Shown here in pieces: positions 43,349 to 53,761 of a stretch of DNA of 64,000 nucleotides. The DNA lies in NCBI GenBank assembly GCA_014621425.1, contig JAANBB010000016.1, forward strand, positions 186,001 to 250,000, given 5' to 3'. Every line of letters begins with the position of its first letter. Within the stretch, counting starts at the first letter, position 1. The position numbers were made by a program, and so were the translations under genes. Source of the DNA: Cylindrodendrum hubeiense (taxonomy: Eukaryota; Ascomycota; Sordariomycetes; Hypocreales; Nectriaceae). The notes under the pieces were generated by a model that did no database searches, was not told the DNA's origin, and was given only the letters and a program-made list of their open reading frames with translations.

Positions 43349-44178
43349 GGACTGCAGTTAGATTCTTATCTTCTTCGCTTTTGAAGCAGAAGTAGACTAA
43401 TGTACGATAACGGAGCAACATCCCACAATCTTCCAACGGGTCTCATAGAACGAATCCATGCACGCACCCCTCGCTCGTATTCAGAGTGGGAGTGGGCCTC
43501 GCAGGTCTCTACAATTCCGTTGAATAATTGCTGCCCGGTTAGGTGCCACAGATGCCTCTATGCGTACCTGAGGGATACCCTGTATTCGATATTCAACCCG
43601 CGGCGCCACCAACTATAGACTACTAAAGGCTACCGGAGCCACGTTGGTAATAATGTGGAAATTTGAACAGTCCTCCAACAAGCATCTTCCCCATCATCGC
43701 ATCTATACCGCCCTTCAAACCGCGCAAACAGATGGTTTCTACATGGACCCGATTCGGGGTCCCAACTTCAGTCACTTCTCAGATAAAGCACTACCGCCTT
43801 TGGCTCGGATTGAAACATGGTAGAGCCCAGATCTTCGGATTGGCACATAAATCCCCGGCCAACATTGCGTCGCAACATCACGCTATCTGCAGATCTGTTT
43901 CTTGTTATGGAGCCAAAGACAAATCTCGTCCGGTTGGGCGTTCCTCTGCGGAATTATCGCCGCCCTATTTGCCCTAAGCCAGGATCGGCTCCACTATGCC
44001 GCAAGAGATCGACTCCTTGCGAACTATTCGGGCAAGCCAGCTGAAAGATATTGTGGGGGTCATCTGCTGAGCCCAGATGGTTTAACGGTCTAATAAACAG
44101 AGGGGGGCGGGAATAAAACCAACCTGTGTCCGGCCCCCCGTCCAACTCCTCTTCACCAGGAACGCCTCAAACATCACG
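43349..44178. other. Intergenic, nothing recognised
   Basis: Overlapping short frames on both strands without features. Confidence 0.5.
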
Positions 44179-44940
44179 ATGTTCAAGAGACAGAGTCAGA
44201 GACAGACAGTCACGATATCGGATGTGCCTCGCTCGAGAAGCTCCTTCGGGCTGGCTGTGGCTATCGTAATACACGCATTGCGCTTCATCCCCGCACGATG
44301 TCTGCACTTGGCAATGCTTATTGTCTGCTGCATGGCCTGGGCTGGACCTGGAGCCGAGGACGCCACACACTACGTTCAAGTGCACGAGTCTATTATATTT
44401 CCCGCTGTAGGGAAGAGTGTGCAATAAGCCGAGATCGCGTTGGTATGTTACAGTTGATGACTCTTGGCATATTTCCTATCCATGGTTTGTGTTGCTAAAG
44501 CGGGCTTTACCGTACAGAGTGTCCTCTTCCCCGTCTTTGACCCAATAGTCACCATTCTTTTCTACATATGGGGAGGTAGGGTGTCGAATAAAAATTACAA
44601 ATCCAGCCCCAACCAACTCAAGCTCTTGATCCTGCTCGTCCAGGGTCCTTGGTACATGGCTTTCCTAGCTGGATGGATCGTTTGCGTCGTCGCCCAAGCA
44701 TCATACGTCCCAATACCAGGCGGGAAGAAGCTAGAACTATGCAACACCGAAAATACGGCGCAGTGCAAAATGGTCACTGCATCCTGGATATTGGCCATAT
44801 TCTTCTGGTACGTATTTCCCCAAAATAAACTCGCGTGCATCAGGAAGTTGTCTAAGTCAGTGCTAATTGTTCAAAGTGTTGATCATCTCATCCTCATTAT
44901 CCTCTGTGCAATTTCTCTTCTTAGTCTTAATGGTTATTAG
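44179..44940 (+). CDS. Polytopic membrane protein, exon structure unresolved
   Basis: Two plus-strand frames belong together. The first (44179-44427) opens M-F-K-R-Q-S-Q-R-Q-T and has one helix near residues 40-55 (C-L-H-L-A-M-L-I-V-C-C-M-A-W-A). The second (from about 44464 to 44815) holds three further helices, including F-D-P-I-V-T-I-L-F-Y-I-W and F-L-A-G-W-I-V-C-V-V. An intron between them, near 44400-44510, and one starting GTACGT at 44808 are likely, but I could not find splice sites that close every phase. The pattern of about four helices with short loops fits a small fungal integral membrane protein. It could also be a pseudogene. Confidence 0.35.
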
Positions 44941-45656
44941 AAGGATCTCGTGGGTATTATCACATGGTAAGCTGCAGTACTACCACTCGTCAACAGCAGA
45001 CCAGTAAGGCACAAGCGTCCGAGTTTAGTCGCTGCATTTGATGTCAATACTAAGCATTATTCAGGTGACCTAGGCACAAAGTCAGGAGAGGATTCCACGA
45101 CTACAAAAGGTGATCGGATGTTTCCATTGGTGAATATCGATCAGACTACTGGTATTTCTGATGGCACAATCGACTCTTCTGGACGAGTCTGGGCGATTAC
45201 TGGTCTTATTTTCGATTTCTTTAGGGATTTGGTCCATTCTAAATTGAATTCCGTACATCCTCATTGTCCATGGACGAGGGAAGCTGATCTTTGTGTCTAC
45301 TGACTCTCATTGACGTACTACTTATCGTGGCGAGCGGCTTCTACACCCAGCACGGCTCGCAATCGGTCACATATGTCGGTACTGTATTTCAATTAGTATC
45401 AAACACGACCTTGAACTTGGCATATAATAAAACAAAGCGACTGTTAATATTACTCTGACTTGATGTCAGAATATAACTTAGTCTATGGTGTAAGAAGTAG
45501 AGTGAGGACTGTGTGTTGAAAGAGCTATCTGAAAAAAAGCCCATGCTGCGACTCAACTTGATACACAAGTATCCTCATTCCACTCATCGTATACTACTTC
45601 CATTACTTAAAATCCAACATGTTCGACAATAGATCCAGGGGGCCATGATACTGTAC
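44941..45656. other. Intergenic, nothing firm
   Basis: A frame from about 45040 to 45303 reads as plausible polar sequence (G-D-L-G-T-K-S-G-E-D-S-T-T-T) and might be a last exon of the membrane protein upstream. This is unproven. Confidence 0.3.
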
Positions 45657-46616
45657 TTAAATATCGAATTTAGCCCGCTCCTCATCGGACTCCGCAGTAT
45701 AATTAATCGTCCACTGCCACAAATCATCTTGTTTGCCAAGAATATAACTATCCTCGCTCGATAATATCTCTTTCAATCCTTCAAAGTACTTGCCGCTCAC
45801 ACCATCAACGTCCTCGCCGACTGCAAGTTGGGCCAACGCTGCCCCGGACTCTGCCGGTGTGTGGGTGTTCGGTGTCACAGCCAACCGCAGCAGAGGGATG
45901 ATGCAAGGCAATACACGCAGCCACAGAAATCGCTCGATACCGCTTCCCTCGCGCGCCAGGCCTGTACCGGGCATCAGACCCGGGTCGAAGGCGTTCACTG
46001 TGATAGAAGCATGCGGACGCCGTTCAGCTAGCCGCCGGTGCAGCGCGTACGTCCACAGAACATTGGCTAGCTTACTGCTAGCATACCGCTGGCGGCCTAG
46101 CACATCTATCATTGAAGCGGGTGGATGCGCGAGATCTTCAGCTGAGTTGTACACAGCATCCGGTAGGCCGCTCTTCATTGCTGGGTCGTGCGTGCCGCTG
46201 GAGGTTAGGACGATGCGGGCCGTGTCGGAAAGATGGGGGAAGAGCAGGTGGAACAGCAGCGCATGTCCGACGTGGTTGATGCCGAAAGTGGACTCGAGGC
46301 CGTCAACGGTCTTCGTCAAGCCGCCCGGGAACTGGAGGCCGGCGTTGAGCACAAGACTTTGGATTGGCGGACGTCCCTGGGCAGCCCACTGCTTGGCGTA
46401 TTCACGCACGCTCGCCAGGTTTGAGAGATCAAGAGATATGTAAATGCAATTGTCTTGACTTAACGTCTTGTTGATGGTGTCGGCGGCATTGTCTTTGTTG
46501 GATCGTGATGATAGCACGATGAGATAGTCGGGGTGTGACTTGGCAATGTTGAGTGCAGCATGATAGCCAAGATTTGCCGTCCCACCCGTCACAATGATTG
46601 ATCGCTTCCAAGTCAT
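45657..46616 (-). CDS. Short-chain dehydrogenase/reductase (SDR)
   Basis: A single exon of 319 residues from the ATG at 46616; the nine upstream in-frame codons begin TTG and are not used. Motifs are I-V-T-G-G-T-A-N-L-G-Y near the N-terminus (cofactor binding), D-L-S-N-L-A-S-V near 62, L-N-A-G near 87, the catalytic S in L-T-S-S-G-T-H, and Y-A-S-S-K (Y-x-x-x-K) near 176. The length and the long C-terminal part resemble retinol dehydrogenase / protochlorophyllide-reductase-like SDRs common beside fungal metabolite clusters. The substrate is unknown. It is divergent from the zinc-finger regulator at 47263, with a 646-bp gap between the start codons. Confidence 0.85.
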   Translation of the reverse strand: MTWKRSIIVTGGTANLGYHAALNIAKSHPDYLIVLSSRSNKDNAADTINKTLSQDNCIYISLDLSNLASVREYAKQWAAQGRPPIQSLVLNAGLQFPGGLTKTVDGLESTFGINHVGHALLFHLLFPHLSDTARIVLTSSGTHDPAMKSGLPDAVYNSAEDLAHPPASMIDVLGRQRYASSKLANVLWTYALHRRLAERRPHASITVNAFDPGLMPGTGLAREGSGIERFLWLRVLPCIIPLLRLAVTPNTHTPAESGAALAQLAVGEDVDGVSGKYFEGLKEILSSEDSYILGKQDDLWQWTINYTAESDEERAKFDI

Positions 46617-47076
46617 ACCTCGCGGTCGTAATGTGTTTGACAACGGTCAGAGGCTGTGGTCGATGTTGAATGATGTGAAAGTCGTGGGCCACGGGTTTAT
46701 CGGTGATGTGGTAGAATAAAGTTAAGTATGTGTCTTTCCACTCTGGAGTACGGTGTGCTCAAATATTTAATTCAAGCGGAAGACAAAAAACTCTTATTTA
46801 TATATTTTACCCGGACTTAGAACAGCATTCATTCTCACGACTCTGGGCGGACCATCCGGAAGCAAGCCATTCTGTCGGTCGAGCACTAGATCACTTACAG
46901 CCTAGCGGGAACGGCACCGTCGGTTTTCAAACAAGGGGATGTGCAGTGACGATCTCAATTGGATAAGGAGCGCGTGCAGTCGAACGAAGTGGGCCTGAAA
47001 TGCCTCCACATTCCAACAACAGAACCCACACTACTCAACAGGACTCTACCTATATCATACCCCATCCCACCCCACC
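46617..47076. other. Divergent promoter region between SDR and regulator
   Basis: No gene. It leads into the 32-bp repeat array that precedes the regulator. Confidence 0.45.
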
Positions 47077-47223
47077 AGAACCTCAGGTGCCGTTCTATTA
47101 ACTCCATCAGAACCGCAGGTGCCGTTCTGTTAACCCCACTGGAACCACAGGTGCCGCTCCTTGAGAACCAGCATCGCCGCAGCTACATCTGACTCGCCCT
47201 GAAAGAACCACAGGTGGCGTTCT
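47077..47223 (+). promoter_or_regulatory. Array of 32-bp repeats with palindromic AGAAC-N10-GTTCT sites
   Basis: The 20-bp site AGAACCGCAGGTGCCGTTCT and variants start at 47077, 47109 and 47141 (exact 32-bp steps) and again at 47204 (63 bp further). The outer AGAAC/GTTCT arms are inverted repeats of each other, and the core CAGGTG is constant. Copy 3 has lost perfect symmetry. The array ends 40 bp before the ATG of the regulator. Regular spacing near three helical turns fits cooperative protein binding, so this looks like an operator. The alternative is a minisatellite without function. Confidence 0.6.
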
Positions 47224-47262
47224 TCAGATTCAGGGACTCGTCTCCCCTTCCATCACGTCATC

Positions 47263-48699
47263 ATGGATCACACGGAGCCACTCCACCCCGAACGTCTTTT
47301 GGAATACGACCCGGTATACCTAGTCCTCATTTGCAAAGCCTGCCGTTACGCTATCCAGCCCACAGGTATCGCGCGCCACTTGAAAGAAATCCATCACATC
47401 TACAGATCGCACCGGCGCCCGTTCATGGAATACGTTTCTCGCTACAAGCTTGCTCCGCCAGAAGAAGTCACTAGCGCCAAAATTGGAGAATTTCCCGTCC
47501 GGTTTTTGCCTGTTCTTGACGGGCTGAGCTGCCTCAGTTCAGACGGTTGTCATTTTCTTTGCGTCTCTACAAAACGTATGCAGAGTCACTGGCTCTCTGT
47601 GCATGGTAGACATGGCGACGTAGAAAATAATGACTGGAGACCGGCATCTTTGCAGACATTCTTTAGAGGAAATTTATTGCACTACTTCACCGATCCAAAC
47701 ACACACAGCAATCAACATTTGCCTATTGCCCAAAGTATAAACCAACTCACTGATCACATCCATCTGGATGAGTTCGACCAGGGGCTTCTCTGCCATTATC
47801 TGACAGAAACTTCGACGACACTGGTCGACAGACACGGAAGCCTAGACACATGGCAAAGGACGATCCCTCAGATGGCCCACGAGTACTCGTTCCTGATGCA
47901 CACCATCCTGGCCTGCTCTGCACTGCACCTCGCCCACAAGTTCCCGTCACGGAAACAATTCTACCTAGTGCGGGCACGCTGCCATCAAGACGTCGCCATG
48001 CCGCTTTTTCGATGTGCGACTTTGAACGTCTCCGAGGAAAACTGCCATGCTATCCTCGCATTTTCTCATCTGCTCGTTATCTACTCCTTCGCCGCGAACA
48101 GTACTGACGAGCCTCTGTTCTTTACAAGCCCTTCAAGTCCAAACAATGGTCTTTTATGCAGCTGGCTATACTTTGTGCGTAACGGATGTCTTTTGGTATG
48201 TGAGCAATGGGACAGAATTCAGAAAGGGCCGCTTTGTCCACTGGCCAATTCCTGGGAATTGCCCATCCCAGGCCTAACAAAGCATTGGACCAAGTCAAAA
48301 CTAACAGACTACCTGCTGTCGATAATGCCGGGAGGAAATAAGATGGAAGATGATGAACCGTGGTCACATGCCACCTGTGAGATCTATCGCTGCAGTGTCG
48401 AGCAGCTGGATTGGGCATTCGCCGCATCGCGCGCACTGTCCGGGAACGACTTTACCACCTGGGACGTGATCCGAGTATGGCCAATGGTTATTTCGATCCA
48501 TTATATTGAGCTTCTCAGCCAGGATCATCCTGCTGCGTTGATTCTCCTCGCGCACTACTGTCTCTTACTGGAGAGAATTCAGCCCCAGTGGTATTTTGAA
48601 GGGCGGGCCACCATGCTACTTGACACTGTGTTGGAGAGATTAGATGCTCAATGGCATCCATGTGTACTAAAGTCTTTAGAGATGGGTAATATACTATGA
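47263..48699 (+). CDS. Zinc-finger regulator with OrsD/DUF3505-like N-terminus and fungal-specific TF region
   Basis: A single exon of 478 residues. The N-terminal part has C-K-A-C-R-Y-A-I-Q-P-T-G-I-A-R-H-L-K-E-I-H-type spacing (C-x2-C-x12-H-x4-H, residues 24-44) and a second C-x4-C...H-x4-H near 90-115, as in the DUF3505/OrsD-type zinc fingers of fungi. The C-terminal half, from about residue 170, contains H-T-I-L-A-C-S-A-L-H-L-A and F-S-H-L-L-V-I-Y-S-F-A-A, the helical signature of fungal-specific TF regions of the sterol-uptake-control type. The combination marks a nuclear regulator. Its own promoter carries the 32-bp array, so autoregulation is possible (inference). It is divergent to the SDR. 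Confidence 0.75.
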   Translation: MDHTEPLHPERLLEYDPVYLVLICKACRYAIQPTGIARHLKEIHHIYRSHRRPFMEYVSRYKLAPPEEVTSAKIGEFPVRFLPVLDGLSCLSSDGCHFLCVSTKRMQSHWLSVHGRHGDVENNDWRPASLQTFFRGNLLHYFTDPNTHSNQHLPIAQSINQLTDHIHLDEFDQGLLCHYLTETSTTLVDRHGSLDTWQRTIPQMAHEYSFLMHTILACSALHLAHKFPSRKQFYLVRARCHQDVAMPLFRCATLNVSEENCHAILAFSHLLVIYSFAANSTDEPLFFTSPSSPNNGLLCSWLYFVRNGCLLVCEQWDRIQKGPLCPLANSWELPIPGLTKHWTKSKLTDYLLSIMPGGNKMEDDEPWSHATCEIYRCSVEQLDWAFAASRALSGNDFTTWDVIRVWPMVISIHYIELLSQDHPAALILLAHYCLLLERIQPQWYFEGRATMLLDTVLERLDAQWHPCVLKSLEMGNIL

Positions 48700-49249
48700 G
48701 AAAACAGTTGACGGAGCTATATCATTTTCATATGGATAGGGTGGCGATAACCGTGCAGCGGTCGAGTCTATTTTTATTTCTGCTAAGCAAGTCACTTGTG
48801 CGACTTAATGATGGCAATTTCCTTGCAAATAAAAGACAAACTTCCTATCTTAGCCGACTCAAGAACCTCCAAACTAATAAATCGAACAAGATTGCACTCC
48901 ATGAAAATAAAGCCAATTGCGTAACTTTTAGGCTCAGTGTCGGCGTCACCAGCGGATGAGCTACCCCTCGCGGTGTGAACGTATTCTGCTTATTATTTTG
49001 CGGCACTCTATCCAAGGTATTTGCCGTGTAATGCGCGAGGCAAGAATGCCATGTGGTATGAAAAGGTTGTGAGAACAGTAATGGCCTAACTATATTGTAG
49101 AAGGATCACGAATAGCTTGAGCGAAATCAACTCGAGGAATCTGGCTATGCCTGTATGCTAGTCTAAAAGTTGGTAAGATTATCCTTGGCAATCCCTTTCG
49201 GACCCTCCTCTACATTGAGACCACAGACAGGCTTATTCGCCAAGTCGGC
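48700..49249. other. Intergenic between convergent genes, nothing recognised
   Basis: 3' flanks of the regulator and of the hydrolase gene. No supported gene. Confidence 0.5.
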
Positions 49250-50118
49250 TCAAAAAGCCCGAATCTTCTCTTGGCCAACTTTTGCCGCATACTCTAAGCC
49301 ATCGACGACCTCTTGAACCTGCGACAGGAATGGCGAGTGGCTGCCCTTCGTGTGAAAACTGGCAGCATCCGGTCCAAGCATCGCTGCCATTCCCTGCTGC
49401 ACCTGCAGCGGAAGAGCCTGATCGGCGTCACAGAAGAAGAACATGCTGTCGATGTCATGCCACGGCTCATATGTGACGCCGTCGGTGAAGACCGGGGCCG
49501 ACTGATGCTTCAGTGCAGCGACGGCATTTTTCTGATCCTCCGGCTCCAGGTCGTGATAGAACACAACCTCAGGCGTGTCAGCGTGGACGTAATCGCCCTT
49601 GGGTGTAATCAGTTAGCGCAGATTCTATTATATTGCGACTTTCACATATCGACCTATCACCTAGACGGAGATGCTTTTGTTGGAGTGAGAGGGCGACTTA
49701 CATCAAACTTCATCCATGGCAGAAACTGCTCGCCAAGTATGTCCCTAATACTCTTGCCTAGCGGCATCACAAAGGCCGACAGGTATACAAAAATGATGAC
49801 GCCTCCGGACTTGCCCTGCTCCGCCCGCTGCTTGTAGCCCAAACCCTCGACGGCATTGGCACCAACCAACCCACCGTATGAGTGTACAACGAGCACAGCT
49901 GTCTTCCCCTTATCGGCAAGTCGCTGGAGGGTCGCACGCACCGCGGCGGCGTCATCAGCTAGGCCCTTCGTAGGCGGCTCAGCCCCGACAGATGGGTAGG
50001 TGATGGCCTCAGTGGACCAACCGCCTGCGTGGAGGGTGCCGCGGACGAGGTCAAAGCAGTCAGGCGTGTGCCAAGCGCCCGGGGCGAATACAATGGTTGG
50101 TTTGCTGGCGGTTGTCAT
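49250..50118 (-). CDS. Alpha/beta-hydrolase (AB hydrolase superfamily), 254 residues
   Basis: Exons, on the minus strand: 50118-49702 and 49597-49250, with a 104-nt GT-AG intron in phase 0. The start M-T-T-A-S-K-P-T-I-V-F-A-P-G-A-W-H gives the usual first strand and oxyanion region. The nucleophile elbow is V-V-H-S-Y-G-G near residue 95, and the catalytic His is in K-G-S-H-S-P-F-L near 226. This is the compact salicylate-esterase/MhpC-like type with no signal peptide, so cytosolic. Similar enzymes hydrolyse esters or C-C bonds in degradation or metabolite pathways. The substrate cannot be told. It lies divergent to the 7TM protein at 50731. Confidence 0.85.
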
Positions 50119-50730
50119 GGTGAGGTGTTGGCGTTGTGAGCAGTGACAGGCCTTGAATGGAATACTGACCAACTCCGAGAACTAACAACAAAATGGAAGA
50201 TGGCCTAGGTATAGATAATATGTAGTATATAAATACGTACATTATTATACACACCGCGGCAAACGCCGCAAAAGACTACAGGTCCCCGAGCTATAGCACC
50301 ACGACACACCGTGCGGCATTTACCTAAAGGCTTTGAGGCACAGGATCGGCACGTATACCCCTGTTGGTGTTTAATTAGGCGGACAGGTATGGCGAACGGT
50401 GTGCGTGCAGGGTAGACCCGGGAAGGGAGCAAGCAGAGGAACCAACATCAATGTATCACATTCAGGATATGCGCCGCGATTAGCTGCCCATGTAAACGAA
50501 TTACGACATTTGGCTGGTCTAGCGTGGATTCCATAAAATGAGGTGCTGATCTTGCTTGCATAACTATCATGAAAGAGGTCGGTACGGAGTTTTCGTGTTT
50601 GACGTAAGAATCTTGCATCCCATTGCTTGTGGTAACTTATTTGTCTTCATTTCCTTATTTTGCCTGTTTTATCAACAAGTTCCTTATTCGATATATCAAT
50701 TGATCATTTTGACTGTCAGGTCCAGTCGAG
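50119..50730. other. Divergent promoter region
   Basis: Between the hydrolase and the 7TM protein genes. A minus-strand frame at 50205-50432 has five Cys in a C-x2-C pattern but no ATG, so it is not called. Confidence 0.4.
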
Positions 50731-52210
50731 ATGGCTGTCGCGGCTACTCTTCAGACTCGGGAGAGCCTCTATGATAACAGAGCCGGGGAACTCAATGCCA
50801 CCACGACGGCATTACTCGTCCTCGCCACCGTCTTTGTCGCGCTGCGTTTCTGGGCTCGATATCTACACGGGGCAATGTATGGTTCCGACGACTGGATGAT
50901 GGTTGCTGCAATGGTACGTCCTCAATACTCGGAGCATGCTATCTGAGTGAACGCCTGGTGCCCTAGCTGTCAATCTGACCCGTTGAACGCGGTGTAGGTG
51001 GTCGTTTTGTTATCTGGCGCAATTAACTATGCTAGTAAGCTATCCAGCACGCACCGTAAAATTGTTGTCAACTGTCGCACTAACCCCCGAATTTTGCAGT
51101 GATCGCTCACGGCCTTGGCCGTCACGCCGGCGTGTTACCGAAAGACGACCTTATTACCTTCTTCAAGCTCCTTCTCGCATTCGAGTGCATATACGTCACA
51201 GCAGTGATGCTAGTGAAGCTATCTGTGCTTCAGATGTACCTGCGCATCTTTCCTTCACGCGGGTTCATGATCGCTGCCGCAATCATAGCCGCCGTCGTCA
51301 TCGCGTGGTGGATCGCTATCGTAGCCGTATGCATCTGGCAGTGCGACCCGATCAGTAGGGCCTGGCTTCCGTGGAGTGACGGCACGTGTATCGACCTTAA
51401 GGCCTCCTTTATCGGCAATGCCATCCCGAACATTGCGACAGATATTGCCATCTTGTGCATGCCTATCAGGCAGGTTTGGAAGCTACATGTCACACTCGCG
51501 CAAAGGCTTTCTCTTTGTTTCATGTTCTTGCTTGGTAGCTTGTGAGTCAAATCCTTCTCCCATAGCTCATTGGTGGCATTTCGATGGGGTCGCTAAGGTA
51601 CTCCATGCAGCGTCTTGTTTGCCAGCATATACCGCTTCACGACAATCATGCAATTCAACACCGAGGATACGACGTGTGAGTGGCTCGACTTTTCCCTGAA
51701 TACTCGAACAAATTACACGAACCCGATTATCTTTGATACTAACAACCAGAAGGGACTCTTGCCACGGCTTGCACGTGGTGTGTCGTTGAGGCTGCTTGCG
51801 GAGTTATCAGCGCGTGCTTGCCAACGCTGCGGCCTCTCATGGCTAAAGTCTCGAGCCAGTTCGGTAGCATGTCGAATAGCAAGGCAGGGCACGACAGCGT
51901 CAACAGCCGAGCCTGGCGGCGGCCGACCAAACTGATAACTATCGGCGGAACCGGCAACAAGTCTGGAGACAGATATTTTCAACGACTGGGAAATGCGGAG
52001 GACAAGTATGGCATCAACGCGACCGTCACGAGATCCCAGCTCCAAACCAAACACGCCGACCTGAGCGATCATGGTTCGGGCGATGAGCTCCCCCTAAATG
52101 GCGGGATTGAGGCTCAGACCAGTGCGGACATGGAGGTCCAATGGTACAGGCCAAAGAAAGAAGACAGCTTAGGATCAAGTAGGTGGTCTGGCATACTAAG
52201 GAATAAATGA
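50731..52210 (+). CDS. Fungal rhodopsin-domain (SAT/PTH11-type) 7TM protein, five exons
   Basis: Exons 50731-50913, 50998-51034, 51100-51541, 51611-51675 and 51753-52210; 394 residues. The last acceptor is AAG rather than the nearer CAG, because only it avoids a stop and restores T-T-W-T-L-A. Seven hydrophobic segments are visible in order, with R-F-W-A-R-Y after the first, D-D-W-M-M after G-S, and Y-V-T-A-V-M-L-V-K-L-S-V-L in the third. Q-C-D-P-I-S-R-A-W follows the fifth segment, and A-C-L-P-T-L-R-P-L follows the last. The C-terminal tail is long and hydrophilic. This is the widespread rhodopsin-domain family of ascomycete plasma membrane proteins; no CFEM domain is present. The ligand is unknown. 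Confidence 0.85.
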
Positions 52211-53761
52211 GTCATTCATTATGGCCAAAATCCCAGCCCGCGCAGCCAGGAGACACCACCACGGCAGCCAACTTCCTACTCGGCTGAGAACTTACCGATA
52301 CGAGATGAACGAACACCGGGTCGAGATTCTAAAGTACACTAAAATTGCACAATTAGTATAAAACCCAACAATATGACAATGGAGGGTGATGGCTCTAGAT
52401 ACTAGCAGATTAAGTCATGGCCCGCTGCATATGCCCACTCCTATTCATAATCGGTTATGAAATCCGGGGTTGGCATAGAATAACGGCAGAGTTAGCGCCG
52501 GGTGATTGACGACGCCAACCGTCTAGATAAGGAGTCGAGTCCGAGAGCGCGCGCGTCGCTTTTCCTGTTTTACAGGGGACCATGCAGCTGAGCTACTCAG
52601 ATACGCCTCCTGACCACGCATCTCGAAGCTCGCCAGCGAAATTGCAAGGCCGTCTTGTGGGGCTGTATTCTCGTGGCCTCTGTTTGCCCCATGTAAAAGA
52701 ATTCGATGGAGTCCCCATTTGGCAACACTTCTACGTCAACCATGGCCGGCTCTCTCTTCCTACGCCTTGACTGCGGAACGCCCACTCATTGCAGGCGTTA
52801 TCATCCGTAAAAGTATGCCGAGACAGACTAGACAAGGGCTAAAAGCATGGGGTTCGGGAATTTGTAGATATCAATTTACGTCTCTGGCTGGGCCAGAAGA
52901 CCGTATCTCGAGTCATGCCATTAAAGTGGAATGATCTAGCATTTTGGGCCCACATACAACCAACATGATGTTGTATCAATGGCCGCGCACAACCAACATG
53001 TACCGGCCCGCTAAAAAGATCTTCTCCGAAACAGGAAACTCAACACAGTATGTAGCCAACTCAAGCTCTTGGTGTCCTTCTGAGAACCGCGGAAATCATT
53101 ACGGCCCACCTTACCTATCCACAATTTTCGGAGCATGCTCAAATAGGCGATTTAGGGCCAACGAGAACATGCATTATTTTCAACATGGCATGATGGACTC
53201 GTCTCTGGTTCTGAACCAGGGAAACCCCAAGGACAGGATGCACTGTGGCCAACACGGTGTGATCTACTTGTCTCTTGTCTTGGACCAGAACCGAAGAAAA
53301 CTTAATGAGGGGCTGGTCAGCTCGCTTTGAGCCTCTCGTAACAGTTGAATTGTAAATAAGGGCCTTTATTCCTGCTGAGGCTAGCTTCAAATCCATTTAT
53401 TGGTTCTGTATTCTCATTATTAGTGGTGAATAGTTCCAAAGCAGAGAGACTGGGACTACTAGGAGGAAGTAAAATAATCGAACTCTGTGGCATATTTTAT
53501 TTGGGTTTCATCCATCGGTGTCAATGTTGGGAATCCATCGCGGTAGTAGTAGGATGTATCGATTATCAGTAAACAAGATCAAGCAGGGCGCCTCGTGGCT
53601 ATTGATGGTGCTTAATTTTTCCAGTATTGGTTCTTAACACAGGCAGCACTTTGCACCACTAAACCCAAAGTCTACCCTGCACAACAGGAGACGATAGATC
53701 TCAACTATTGAATGATATTCTTAGCACCTCCTTCAAAATTCGTCGCACCAACTCTTACATA
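52211..53761. other. Intergenic; duplicated segment at about 53180-53310
   Basis: No supported gene. Two imperfect copies of about 36 bp occur at 53180-53290 (each CAACA-x-GG...CTTGTCT/CTCGTCT...GACCAG-like), giving an open frame with an internal repeat at 52944-53330. That frame has no ATG in a useful place and no family match. Confidence 0.4.

Noticed and set aside
45790..46443. 217-codon plus-strand frame
   Set aside because: Antisense to the SDR gene, whose motifs are all intact on the minus strand.
50205..50432. 75-codon minus-strand frame with C-x2-C pairs
   Set aside because: No ATG, lies in a divergent promoter, and the cysteine pattern fits no zinc finger I can name.
52944..53330. 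128-codon plus-strand frame with an internal repeat
   Set aside because: Begins at TTG, lacks a domain, and its peptide repeat simply reflects a DNA duplication of about 36 bp.
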